Assembly (NCBI GenBank): GCA_001896885.1
Contig: MKRJ01000022.1
Coordinates: 38,073 to 102,072, forward strand
Length of the DNA: 64,000 nucleotides
Direction: 5' to 3'
From: Rhizobiales bacterium 65-79
GTDB lineage: Bacteria; Pseudomonadota; Alphaproteobacteria; Rhizobiales; Rhizobiaceae
Under the pieces are notes generated by a model. That model saw only the letters and a program-made list of their open reading frames with translations, was not told the origin of the DNA and ran no database searches. The position numbers were made by a program, and so were the translations under genes. Each line of letters begins with the position of its first letter. The stretch's first letter is position 1. Below are positions 24,084-31,805 of this stretch, in pieces.

Positions 24084-24632
24084 TTACGAACCCGTATCGG
24101 CAAAGATAAAATCCGCGCGCTCGCGGACCGGCGCGCGCGGAACCTCCACGAGTTCGTAGCCCAGGCGCGAATAGACCGCGACCATCGCACGATAGGTGCG
24201 CTCGGCCTCGTCGAACGATTGCCTGCGCTCGGCGTCCGGCGCGAAGATTTCAGGCCATGGCGGCAGGATGAAGACGCGGCGCGCGTAACGGTAGGACCGG
24301 GCGGCATCCTCGGCATAGGCGGGAACCGCCAGTCCGCAGAGTTCGAGGTAGCCGAGGACGTCAGGGATTCCGCGATCGAAGAAGACGGGTCCTTTGCATT
24401 GCCGGGCCTGCATATGGTTGCGCATGTCGAAATCCAGCATGCGTTCGGCAAAAAGCTGCCGGTTCGACCAGGGCAGGGCGCTTCCGCTGGCCGAAAGCTG
24501 TTCGCGGATGATCGTGCGGCCCGCCTCGGCCGTCGTGGCGAATCCCCTGTGCCCGAGCGCTTCGATGAGGGTTGTCTTGCCCGATCCGGGACCGCCGGTC
24601 AGGATGTGAAAACGGCCGGCGTGATCGTCCAT
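24084..24632 (-). CDS. Small AAA family ATPase (AAA_28)
   Basis: 182 residues. Walker A GGPGSGKTTLIEAL (about 13-26), then a GFATTAEAGRTIIREQ segment and a DRG Walker-B-like motif (FFDRGIPDVLGYLELCGL), ending with an Arg-rich lid (YARRVFILPPW, DAERRQSFDEA). This is the AAA_28/NadR-like P-loop kinase type, often associated with nucleotide or cofactor phosphorylation, but no substrate is established. It lies between the MFS pump and the phage attachment site, the last host gene on the left. Confidence 0.88.
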   Translation of the reverse strand: MDDHAGRFHILTGGPGSGKTTLIEALGHRGFATTAEAGRTIIREQLSASGSALPWSNRQLFAERMLDFDMRNHMQARQCKGPVFFDRGIPDVLGYLELCGLAVPAYAEDAARSYRYARRVFILPPWPEIFAPDAERRQSFDEAERTYRAMVAVYSRLGYELVEVPRAPVRERADFIFADTGS

Positions 24633-24709
24633 CGAGCGCTCCGGTGAAAAATCGAAACTCGAGGGCGCGGCATCATCCGCCGACGCACCGTCAACTTGAA
24701 AGGGAAGGG

Positions 24710-24724
24710 AGAAGTGGAGGCTTC
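24710..24724. other. attL: left prophage attachment core
   Basis: AGAAGTGGAGGCTTC, identical to 63864-63878. Host sequence lies to its left and prophage sequence to its right. At attR the same 15 bp form the last stem arm of ssrA, which identifies the attachment site as the tmRNA 3' end. No prophage gene lies between here and 24867, where the leftmost phage promoter is expected. Confidence 0.85.
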
Positions 24725-24866
24725 CCGAGAAAGCGCCATTTCCTCTTGCAAGTCAACAAGATGCGTTTTCCAGCGGAGGCACGACCAAACGTGAACACGG
24801 CCAGAACAACGTAGGCGACTGTAAAACAGATATCGTCATTCTCGCGGGCTTGTCCGAGGTGGCGCA

Positions 24867-25274
24867 ATGACGATGCAGGCGGCAGCATACGGACGCATCG
24901 GCCAGGAGCCTCGATCCATCACGACCCGATCGGGGAAGCCCATGGCGGTCGCATCGATCGCCGTCTCGGTCGACGATGCTGACGCGCCGCCTCTCTGGCT
25001 TGGCATAGTCGCCTTCGGCAATGTTGCCGACGATCTCCTTGGTCAGAACAAAGGAGATCTGATCAGTGTATCGGGCCGCATTCAGCGCAACACGTGGGTG
25101 ACGCCGGCCGGGGAGAAGCGAGAGCAACTGCAGATCGTTGCGGACTCCATCATGTCGAGCCGCACGGTTCGGCCCCGGGGAGGTGGCAAGCGGTCGGATG
25201 GCAAGAACCCGCCGGATCATCAGAACCGGGCCACGTCGGATGAGCGTGACCTGAACGACCCATTGCCATTCTGA
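24867..25274 (+). CDS. Phage single-stranded DNA-binding protein
   Basis: 135 residues with an OB-fold pattern (MQAAAYGRIGQEPRS..GKPMAVASIAVSV.., LWLGIVAFGNVAD, GDLISVSGRIQRNTWVTPAGEKREQLQIVADSI). It has a disordered basic linker and ends DLNDPLPF, the acidic-aromatic SSB tip that recruits replication partners. First gene of the phage, 9 bp before the primase-helicase. Confidence 0.88.
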   Translation: MTMQAAAYGRIGQEPRSITTRSGKPMAVASIAVSVDDADAPPLWLGIVAFGNVADDLLGQNKGDLISVSGRIQRNTWVTPAGEKREQLQIVADSIMSSRTVRPRGGGKRSDGKNPPDHQNRATSDERDLNDPLPF

Positions 25275-25283
25275 GGCCGGCCA

Positions 25284-27284
25284 TTGAACATCAGCCCTTC
25301 CGGCCTCGCAAAAGCACTTGGCGGCGAAGTTCGTGGCAACCAGGTCCTTGCGCCCGGTCCCGGTCATTCCCCGGCCGACCGCTCGTTGTCGATCTTGGTT
25401 GATGACCGCGCGCCGGGCGGCTTCATTGTGAATGCCTTCTCCCCACGCGATGATGCGATCGAGTGTCGCGATTACGTGAGAGAGAAGGCCGGCCTTCCCG
25501 ATTGGGAGCCGCAGAGGGCGAACGGCAATACCCATTCCGGCTACGACTTCACGCCCCAACCTGCCACGCAAGAGCCATTTCGTCTCATTGAGAGCTACAT
25601 CTACCACGACGCAGACGGTACGCCGCTGCGAAAGGTCGACCGGAAGGAGCGACCAAATCCGAGGAAGAGGAACGGGAAGGGCAAGGACAAGTCCTTCCCG
25701 CAGTCACATTGGGACGGGCAGCATTGGGTTTCGGGAGCAACGGGCGTGAAGCACGTGCCGTATCGCCTTCCCGATCTTCTGCGCATGCGGGCAGAAGTCG
25801 CCCACGATGTGATCCACCTCACCGAAGGCGAGCGTCATGCCGACCGCCTGATTGAGCTTGGCATTATTGCGACCTGCTGCGATGGCGGGGCGGCCAAGTG
25901 GTATCCGGAACTCAACCAATACTTCGAAGGCGCGACGGTTATTATCCACGAGGATAATGACGCCTCCGGCCGGGGGCATGTCCGGAAGGTTGGAGAAAGC
26001 CTGCTCGGCACGGCAGAAGAACTCCGGGTCTTGACGTTCCGCGATCTAGCCGAAGGCGCAGACATCCTTGACGTTCTTCAAGGTGCCGAAGGCGATCTGA
26101 ACCGCCTCGGCGAGCGGGTAGAGAAGCATTGCCGGCCATGGTCACCCGACGATGGGAAGCAGGAAGACGCCCCAAAGGGCTTCAAGGCGACGCCGTACAG
26201 TTGGATCGACCCGCGCACGATTACTCCTCGGCAGTGGGTGTACGGCCATCACCTGATCCGCAAGTTCCTTTCGGTTACCGTGTCGCCGGGAGGCGTAGGC
26301 AAGACGTCCAAGGCGATCGGCGATGCCTTGGCGATGGTGTCGGGCAAGCCTCTACTCGGTCAGTGGGTGGGTTCTCCCGTTCGGGTCTGGCTCTGGAACC
26401 TCGAGGACCCTCGCGATGAGTTGGAACGACGTATTCAGGCCGCGGCCATGCAATACGGCCTCGCGCCGGCGGACATCGGCGACCGGCTCTTTATCGACAC
26501 CGGGCGCGAACAAGCACTCTGCACGGCCGAAACGACCAGTAAGGGTGCCCGTGTCCTCCGTCCGACGATCGAAAATCTCGTGACCGAGATCAAGGGCAAC
26601 AAGATTGATGTCCTGATCGTCGATCCCTTCGTGTCATCGCATCAGGTTGCCGAAAACGACAATCCAGCTATCGACATGGTCGCCAAGGAGTGGGGCAAGA
26701 TCGCAGACCGCACCAACTGCGCGATCGAACTTATCCACCATACGCGAAAACTGTCGGGTGACGAGGTGACCTCGGAATCGTCACGCGGCGCCGTCGCGCT
26801 CATCAGTGCGGCTCGCGACGTGCAGGCGATTAATCGGATGACGAAAGAGGAAGGAGAGAAAGCCGGGGTCGACAACCACCGGGCATATTTCCGCGTCTAT
26901 TCGGACAAAGCGAACCTAGCGCCGCCGGCCGACAAGTCCGACTGGTACAAGCTGGAAAGCGTAGAACTCGGTAACGGCGACCATGTCGGCGTCGTCGTGC
27001 CGTGGACGTGGCCGGACCCGTTTTCAGACATCACAGTTGCCGATCTGAAGGCCGTCCAGAGGGCGATCGACGGCAAGAAGCTGCGCGAAAACAGCCAGGC
27101 CAAAGACTGGGCCGGGCTCGCTATTGCCGAGGTCCTTGGCCTCGATCCGACCGAGAAGACAAACCGTCACAAGATCTCGAGCTGCATCAAAACATGGGTG
27201 GCCAGCGGGGCGCTGCGCAGAGGCGAAATCGAGGATGAGAAGGGGAAGAAGAGGCCAATTCTGGAGGTCGGAGAATGGGCATGA
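25284..27284 (+). CDS. TOPRIM primase fused to RecA-fold helicase
   Basis: A 666-residue replication protein. Residues 1-70 look like a bacteriophage primase-type N-terminus. A TOPRIM-like pattern follows: EGE (181-183) and the DxD-type HEDNDASGRGH (about 222-232). The C-terminal half is a RepA/AAA_25-like hexameric motor with Walker A SPGGVGKTS (334-342), Walker B VLIVDPF (443-449) and a sensor IELIHHTRK. The last 80 residues look like a winged helix. It should prime and unwind at the phage origin. It acts with the SSB immediately upstream. Confidence 0.87.
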   Translation: MNISPSGLAKALGGEVRGNQVLAPGPGHSPADRSLSILVDDRAPGGFIVNAFSPRDDAIECRDYVREKAGLPDWEPQRANGNTHSGYDFTPQPATQEPFRLIESYIYHDADGTPLRKVDRKERPNPRKRNGKGKDKSFPQSHWDGQHWVSGATGVKHVPYRLPDLLRMRAEVAHDVIHLTEGERHADRLIELGIIATCCDGGAAKWYPELNQYFEGATVIIHEDNDASGRGHVRKVGESLLGTAEELRVLTFRDLAEGADILDVLQGAEGDLNRLGERVEKHCRPWSPDDGKQEDAPKGFKATPYSWIDPRTITPRQWVYGHHLIRKFLSVTVSPGGVGKTSKAIGDALAMVSGKPLLGQWVGSPVRVWLWNLEDPRDELERRIQAAAMQYGLAPADIGDRLFIDTGREQALCTAETTSKGARVLRPTIENLVTEIKGNKIDVLIVDPFVSSHQVAENDNPAIDMVAKEWGKIADRTNCAIELIHHTRKLSGDEVTSESSRGAVALISAARDVQAINRMTKEEGEKAGVDNHRAYFRVYSDKANLAPPADKSDWYKLESVELGNGDHVGVVVPWTWPDPFSDITVADLKAVQRAIDGKKLRENSQAKDWAGLAIAEVLGLDPTEKTNRHKISSCIKTWVASGALRRGEIEDEKGKKRPILEVGEWA

Positions 27285-27289
27285 AGCAG

Positions 27290-27427
27290 GGTTCCGCACC
27301 TCGAAAACCACAGGTGCGGAAAGGTGCGGAAGGTGGAGAAGCCAATTACCGCCCCACCACCCCCTCCTCCTTTAGGAGGTGGGGTGTGCGGGTGGGGTTC
27401 CGCACCTCGAAAACCACAGGTGCGGAA
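27290..27427. repeat. Two identical 32-bp hairpin repeats around a third hairpin
   Basis: The 32-bp segment at 27290-27321 is repeated exactly at 27396-27427. Each copy folds into the perfect stem TTCCGCACCT / AGGTGCGGAA with a 10-nt loop. The 74 bp between them contain a C-rich/G-rich stem (CCTCC-ttta-GGAGG, flanked by CCCC and GGGG). A short GGTGCGGAA copy follows the first repeat at once. It lies in the gap between the helicase and the regulatory cassette and could be a replication origin, an RNA regulatory switch or an operator pair. Confidence 0.8.
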
Positions 27428-27449
27428 GATCGAAAGGAAGGAACGGCAA

Positions 27450-27674
27450 ATGGCTGAACTCTGTGAGGTCATCATGCTTCGCGAAATCGTCGTCGAGCGC
27501 GCCAGGCGTCCTTACGGCTGGTTTCTTGTAGCGATGCGAGATGAGGATTCTCCGGACGGGGAGTACGTCTCGGCATGGGAATGTGCCGAACTGGCATTTG
27601 CTGAGGCCGCGGCGCTTAAGCGCGACTATGCGCCAGCCATCATCCGCGATCGTACGGGAGGCGCGGGGTTATGA
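27450..27674 (+). CDS. Small phage protein, first of coupled cassette
   Basis: 74 residues: MAELCEVIMLREIVVERARRPYGWFLVAMRDE, then an Ala/Glu-rich helix. The start at 27450 follows GGAAGG; the open frame from 27324 is only readthrough of the hairpin repeats. No family recognised. Its stop overlaps the next start by 4 nt. Confidence 0.65.
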   Translation: MAELCEVIMLREIVVERARRPYGWFLVAMRDEDSPDGEYVSAWECAELAFAEAAALKRDYAPAIIRDRTGGAGL

Positions 27675-27853
27675 CGGCCACCCGGGATCAGGACGGCAAC
27701 TGGATTGTGATTTCTCACGGCAGCGTCCTCGCCGGCCCGTTCGCCACGAGCAGTGAGGCATGGCGCTGGATCGATCGGCATTCCGGTGAGGTCACCAGCA
27801 AGAGCGAGGACACGGCTGAATGGTCCTGGAACAAGAGGGTTCACGGCGAATGA
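27671..27853 (+). CDS. Small phage protein
   Basis: 60 residues: MTATRDQDGNWIVISHGSVLAGPFATSSEAWRWIDRHSGEV, a compact alpha/beta pattern often seen in small phage accessory proteins. It starts in the stop codon of the preceding gene (ATGA) and ends in the start of the following one. Unknown function. Confidence 0.65.
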   Translation: MTATRDQDGNWIVISHGSVLAGPFATSSEAWRWIDRHSGEVTSKSEDTAEWSWNKRVHGE

Positions 27854-28656
27854 CGAACGAAACCGAAACCTCCGATCCGATCGCCGATGAATTTCCCGAT
27901 CCCGGCGAAGTCCCGGTGCTCGACTGGATCGACAAGGGCCTGATCGATGCCGATCCGCTCTATCAGCGGCCGTGTGATCCTGTTCGTGTCGACAACATCG
28001 CGCGGAATTTCACCTGGCGGTCCTTCGGCGCGCTTGTCGTGGTTCCGGTTGCCGACGGCCGCTACCACGCCACGGACGGCCAGCATCGTCTGGAGGGGGC
28101 AAAGAAGCACCCGAAGGTGACGCATGTCCCCTGTGTCATCGTGGAGGCCGAGGATATCAAATCGGAAGCCTCGATCTTTGTGGAGATCAATGGCAGCAGG
28201 AAGAATGTTTCGCCGTTGGAACTGTTTTTTGCCCGGCTCGCCACCGGCGATGAAGACGCGGAGACGGTGCGGCAGGTGTGCGAGCGCGCTGGCGTCCGAA
28301 TCCCGAAATATCCCTCTCACGGCTTCCGGCCCGGCGACAGCATCGCCATCGGCGCCATCCAAGCGCTCGTCGGTCGCCGCGGCGCTATGAGGGCTCGGGA
28401 ATTCCTGGAACCGCTTGTCAAGGCCCGGCTCTGCCCGATCACCTCGAATCACATCAAGGCCGTCGAGCATCTCCAGACCAACGCCGAGTTCGCAGGGTCG
28501 ATCAACCTCGACGATCTGACGGCGACGATCCTGTCCATGGGGGGCGCCGACGAGGTCGATGCCAAGCGGTTCGCGGCGACCCATAACTGTCCGGTGTGGA
28601 TGGGCTTGGCGTCGGCATGGTTCCAAAAGACGAAGAAGCGGAGGAAGGCCGCTTGA
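27850..28656 (+). CDS. ParB/sulfiredoxin-like phage protein
   Basis: 268 residues from the ATG at 27850. A ParB N-terminal-type domain (about residues 15-110) carries LYQRPCDPVRVDNIARNF and the hallmark HATDGQHRLEGAKKH, as in DUF6551-like proteins. The C-terminal 150 residues are helical with no clear HTH. ParB-like domains bind CTP or act as nucleases or DNA binders; which applies is not visible. Overlaps both neighbours by 4 nt. Confidence 0.8.
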   Translation: MTNETETSDPIADEFPDPGEVPVLDWIDKGLIDADPLYQRPCDPVRVDNIARNFTWRSFGALVVVPVADGRYHATDGQHRLEGAKKHPKVTHVPCVIVEAEDIKSEASIFVEINGSRKNVSPLELFFARLATGDEDAETVRQVCERAGVRIPKYPSHGFRPGDSIAIGAIQALVGRRGAMRAREFLEPLVKARLCPITSNHIKAVEHLQTNAEFAGSINLDDLTATILSMGGADEVDAKRFAATHNCPVWMGLASAWFQKTKKRRKAA

Positions 28657-29000
28657 GCGATTCCGTCGTCGAAGAGCTTTTGGCGAAGATCAAGGATCTG
28701 GAGGAGGAGGTCCGTCGGCTGCGGTCGGAGCTTATATCAGAGAAGGTGCATGTGCCGGTCGAGTGGCGATTAGCACCTCAGGAGGAGACGATCTATCGCC
28801 TCCTTGCCTCACGAGATTTCGTCTCAAACGAACTTTTCAAGTTCGCTCTCTACCCGGACATCAACAAGGAAATTCAAGATGCGGAGGGCCTGATTAAAGG
28901 TCGTATCTATTGGCTACGCCGGAAACTGAAGCCTTACGGCATGAGGATCATCAACACCCGGCACATTGGCTGGTCGCTCAAGAGGACTCCGGCCGAATGA
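28653..29000 (+). CDS. Coiled-coil plus winged-helix regulator, paralogue A
   Basis: 115 residues. The best start is TTG at 28653, overlapping the ParB-like stop (TTGA). Residues 3-32 form a Leu/Glu heptad coiled coil (VVEELLAKIKDLEEEVRRLRSEL). The rest fits an OmpR-type (Trans_reg_C) winged helix: EETIYRLLASRDFVSNELFKFAL, then the recognition helix GRIYWLRRKLKPYG and wing MRIINTRHIGWSL. It is clearly paralogous to the next gene. It probably binds DNA as a coiled-coil dimer or as a heterodimer with paralogue B. No receiver domain is present. Confidence 0.75.
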   Translation: MSDSVVEELLAKIKDLEEEVRRLRSELISEKVHVPVEWRLAPQEETIYRLLASRDFVSNELFKFALYPDINKEIQDAEGLIKGRIYWLRRKLKPYGMRIINTRHIGWSLKRTPAE

Positions 29001-29341
29001 ACCATGCCCTCGTCGAAGAGCTGCAGGCAAAGATCGAAATTCTGGAAGAGGAGATCATCCAGCTCAGGGAGCATCTTGCCGTGGACATGATGGTGCGGCC
29101 TGAATGGGGCCTGATCCATCAGGAGATAATCGTTTTTCGGCTGTTGGCCACACGTGAGCTGCTTACGCGGGATAGCCTGCGATATGCGCTGTGGGCGGAG
29201 CGTGACGAGCCCAAGAATCTGATATTTCTCATCGCGAAGGTCATTGCGGGGCTACGCCGGAAGCTGAAGCCCTACGGGTTCAAGATCAAGGTCTTCCATA
29301 GCATCGGCTGGACCCTCGTCACGCCGGAGGATCGTCGATGA
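28997..29341 (+). CDS. Coiled-coil plus winged-helix regulator, paralogue B
   Basis: 114 residues from the ATG at 28997. Same build as paralogue A: coiled coil MNHALVEELQAKIEILEEEIIQLREHL, then EIIVFRLLATRELLTRDSLRYAL, IAGLRRKLKPYGFKIKVFHSIGWTL. RRKLKPYG and the terminal IGW(S/T)L are shared with A, whereas the N-terminal helix-turn differs, which implies different DNA targets. Adjacent, coupled and divergent copies suggest an obligate pair. Confidence 0.75.
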   Translation: MNHALVEELQAKIEILEEEIIQLREHLAVDMMVRPEWGLIHQEIIVFRLLATRELLTRDSLRYALWAERDEPKNLIFLIAKVIAGLRRKLKPYGFKIKVFHSIGWTLVTPEDRR

Positions 29342-29625
29342 CGATCGCCGAGCGCAAGGCCCGTGAAGCCTACGACCTCACGAATCCGTGGCGGCCGATG
29401 TGTGAGGCCAAGCCCGACGGTACGGTTTGCGAACTCATGTTTGCCGATCTCGTCGGAAACTACGAGGCGGATGTGTTCCGGTACTTCCTCGATCATGACG
29501 GCAATTGGGTCCGGATCGATCCACCGGGCAGGATCTATTCCGCACCCATGAATTGGCGTCCGGCATTCGCCAAGCTGACGCCCGAGCGCAGGCACTATCT
29601 CAGGAAGCAAGCAGACCAGACATGA
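29338..29625 (+). CDS. Hypothetical phage protein
   Basis: 95 residues: MTIAERKAREAYDLTNPWRPMCEAKPDGTVCELMFADLVGNYEADVFRYFLDHDGNWVRIDPPGRIYSAPMNWRPAF. It has two Cys about 9 apart, no signal peptide and a soluble alpha/beta pattern. ATGA overlaps on both sides keep it inside the coupled cassette. No family recognised. Confidence 0.65.
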   Translation: MTIAERKAREAYDLTNPWRPMCEAKPDGTVCELMFADLVGNYEADVFRYFLDHDGNWVRIDPPGRIYSAPMNWRPAFAKLTPERRHYLRKQADQT

Positions 29626-30206
29626 GCAAAAGCACCAAATCGCGGAAGCCAGAAAAGCCGAAGATATCGAAGGACGAGAAGGAACAGGTGCGCGCTCGCC
29701 GCGCAGCAGGTCATCACGAGGCGCTCCAGTTCGACGAATATGGCCGCCAGCGGCTGATCCACGGCACGGCGGAATCGGTGCGCAAATACGACTTGAGTAA
29801 GACTGGCATCGTGCGCGTGCGGAATGTCGATCCGCTGAAGGGGATTTCGAGCCTGACGCACAAGCAGCGCGAGGCGGGCGAACGGTACCGGGCAGATTTC
29901 GAGCTTGCCGCACGCGAAGGACTGAAGGGGGCTTCGACGGATGTCCGCGTGGATGGTGGCAGCATCGTCCAGACGGTTTCTGCCAGGCTGATCGACAATC
30001 ACGCCGAGTTGGCAATCGCGCGTGATGCGCTCGTCTATCCCGAGATCGTGTCCGTCCTCAACGCGGTGTGCGGCCTCGGGATGTCCATCAAGGAGCTGGC
30101 CACGCGGGAGCATGTCGTTCGCGATATTCCAGTGCAGCTTCTCCGAATGGGCTTGGAGCGCTTGGTTGTCCACTACCGCTCGCGCCCGGCAACACGACAT
30201 GGTTGA
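29622..30206 (+). CDS. DUF6456-like phage regulatory protein
   Basis: 194 residues from the ATG at 29622. Basic N-terminus (SKSTKSRKPEKPKISKDEKEQ). The centre has LTHKQREAGERYRADFELAAREGLKG, as in DUF6456 proteins, and the C-terminus an HTH-like helix set (ARDALVYPEIVSVLNAVCGLGMSIKELATREHVVRDIPVQLLRMGLERLVVHY). It is the last gene of the coupled cassette and probably acts on DNA. Confidence 0.7.
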   Translation: MSKSTKSRKPEKPKISKDEKEQVRARRAAGHHEALQFDEYGRQRLIHGTAESVRKYDLSKTGIVRVRNVDPLKGISSLTHKQREAGERYRADFELAAREGLKGASTDVRVDGGSIVQTVSARLIDNHAELAIARDALVYPEIVSVLNAVCGLGMSIKELATREHVVRDIPVQLLRMGLERLVVHYRSRPATRHG

Positions 30207-30331
30207 AAGGTGACGGCAGCTATGATAGTGATTTGCCCACGGTGCAGAACTGCGCCGTTCCCGATATTCCTGTTTTGTTCTCATCTGCGATTTGGTAGCT
30301 TGATAGGCTACCAGATTCGGAGTCTTTGACG

Positions 30332-30796
30332 ATGGGAACAAAGAAAACCGAGCCGTTCTGCATCAGGAGCGCTGAAGGCATTCAACGCTTGGAAGACGGC
30401 CTTCTGCTTTATGGTGGAGCTGCTCCGGAATTGCCGCTCCGCGTTGAGGGAATAGCGGATTTCGTCTCGACCACGCTCTTCGGGATGAAATATTCGGATG
30501 TCTATCGCGATGAGTTCGAAGATTCTTCCGATCGGTTCGACTACCAGGAAGATTTCGCGACTTACCTGATGGACGACGAGGCGGCCTGCGAGCATCTGAA
30601 AAAGTACGGTCTGGATTTCACCGACGCCGCCGGCCGTCCCTTGCGGTGCACACGGTTCCTGAAACTTCAGGCTGAGGCCGCGGCAAAGGGATTTGACGGT
30701 CATATGCCGGACCGGAATGCAATCTCGCTTGGAAAGATCCAGTCGTCGCTTGAGGCGGAAGCGGCGGCATTCAGGGCGAGAAAAGCCGCACGCTAA
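30332..30796 (+). CDS. Hypothetical phage protein
   Basis: 154 residues; the ATG at 30332 is chosen because GGAG lies 9 nt upstream (a TTG two codons earlier is possible). Acidic, soluble: FCIRSAEGIQRLEDGLLLYGGAAPELPLRVEGIADFVSTTLFGMKYSDVY, with an Ala-rich helical tail. The codon use and AT content are higher than in the preceding cassette, so it may be a late acquisition. The 125-bp gap before it could hold its own promoter. Confidence 0.6.
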   Translation: MGTKKTEPFCIRSAEGIQRLEDGLLLYGGAAPELPLRVEGIADFVSTTLFGMKYSDVYRDEFEDSSDRFDYQEDFATYLMDDEAACEHLKKYGLDFTDAAGRPLRCTRFLKLQAEAAAKGFDGHMPDRNAISLGKIQSSLEAEAAAFRARKAAR

Positions 30797-30950
30797 CGAA
30801 TTCATCCCATTCGCCGATCTGCCGCCCCCCTCATATCCTTAAGCCGAAGCGGACGTAGGCTTGCATAGCGTTCCATGCGCGGCTCGGGGCGGGCCCTCAC
30901 CGGGGTTAAAGTTGGGCCAATGGAACGCGAGCCGCACCTGAACGGGAATC

Positions 30951-31334
30951 ATGGGCAAGCACGATCAGCCGTACCCGTTCACGCTGAACGAGTTGATGCT
31001 GGCTGCGATCCGGGCCGACGCGACCAGGCGGGAACTGAACCGGAGCGCGATCACTCTCGCCGGGCCGCAGAAGGCGAAGCCGAAACGGCTATTCCGCGGT
31101 CAGGAGCGGGAGCAACTGATCACAGGTATGATGGTGCACCTGCGGCGGTGGCGGAAGTCGAAGTTCGAATTCGAAGGCTACACCCGCGCCGGTCTCCGCA
31201 GCGCGCTTTGCCTGAAGGGTTACGCCTGGCATCTCTCGGATAACGAGGCGGACGAGATCGTCCGGGAAGGCCTTCATCGCATCGGTGCAGTAAGGCCTCA
31301 CGAGGAAGAGGAAGAGGCGGTCAGCGAGGAATAG
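30951..31334 (+). CDS. Hypothetical phage protein
   Basis: 127 residues: PYPFTLNELMLAAIRADATRRELNRSAITLAG, then basic RLFRGQEREQLITGMMVHLRRWRKSKFEFEGYTRAGLRSALCLKGYAWHLSDNEADEIVREGL and an acidic EEEEE tail. The helical, charged character would suit a nucleic-acid-binding adaptor just before the packaging genes. No family recognised. Confidence 0.6.
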   Translation: MGKHDQPYPFTLNELMLAAIRADATRRELNRSAITLAGPQKAKPKRLFRGQEREQLITGMMVHLRRWRKSKFEFEGYTRAGLRSALCLKGYAWHLSDNEADEIVREGLHRIGAVRPHEEEEEAVSEE

Positions 31335-31362
31335 AGTTCAGCAGAGCCGGCACACCCCAATT

Positions 31363-31439
31363 TGGTGCGCTCGGCAGGGCTTGAACCTGCAACCGCCAGA
31401 TTCGAAGTCTGGTGCTCTATCCAGTTGAGCTACGAGCGC
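31363..31439 (-). tRNA. tRNA-Arg(TCG) carried by the prophage
   Basis: Complete cloverleaf on the minus strand with encoded CCA. Acceptor GCGCTCG / CGAGCGC, D arm GCTC..GAGC, anticodon stem CCAGA / TCTGG with loop CTTCGAA (anticodon TCG), T arm GCAGG-TTCAAGC-CCTGC. It reads CGA. It is opposite in direction to the surrounding late genes and next to a minus-strand exported-protein gene, so both may share a promoter around 31,810-31,850. Confidence 0.95.
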
Positions 31440-31442
31440 TGG

Positions 31443-31805
31443 CTATTGCGCGCAGAATGTTGGGTCCGGCGAAACCGCTTTGTTCCAGACTGTCTGGTTG
31501 GTCGTCCATTTCAGTCTGGAGAAATCGGCGTTCACGGTTCCGGTGATATGCCAACTGTCGGCCGTAACAGTGCGGGTCGCGGTGTCATAGCTGCCCGTGG
31601 TCTCGTTATCGCATTCATTCCAGATCTTGAGGGACTTCTTGTCAGGATCGGCCTTGATACATGCATATTTGCCTGGGTTCGGATTGGGACACTGGCAAAC
31701 TTCGACGCATTGCCAGACACCGGTCACTCGATCGATGTCCTGCGAATCCGCGTAGGAATAGCTTGCCGTGCATGTCACGGCCAATGCTGCCAGCAAAAGA
31801 CGCAT
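31443..31805 (-). CDS. Exported Cys-rich protein (moron candidate)
   Basis: 120 residues from the ATG at 31805 with GGGAGG upstream. Signal peptide MRLLLAALAVTCTASYSYA. The mature part is VTGVWQCVEVCQCPNPNPGKYACIKA, then beta-rich SWHITGTVNADFSRLKWTTNQTVW. The several Cys suggest disulfides in the periplasm. It is a single minus-strand gene between the tRNA and the HNH gene, the layout of a lysogenic-conversion moron. Unknown family. Confidence 0.75.
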   Translation of the reverse strand: MRLLLAALAVTCTASYSYADSQDIDRVTGVWQCVEVCQCPNPNPGKYACIKADPDKKSLKIWNECDNETTGSYDTATRTVTADSWHITGTVNADFSRLKWTTNQTVWNKAVSPDPTFCAQ

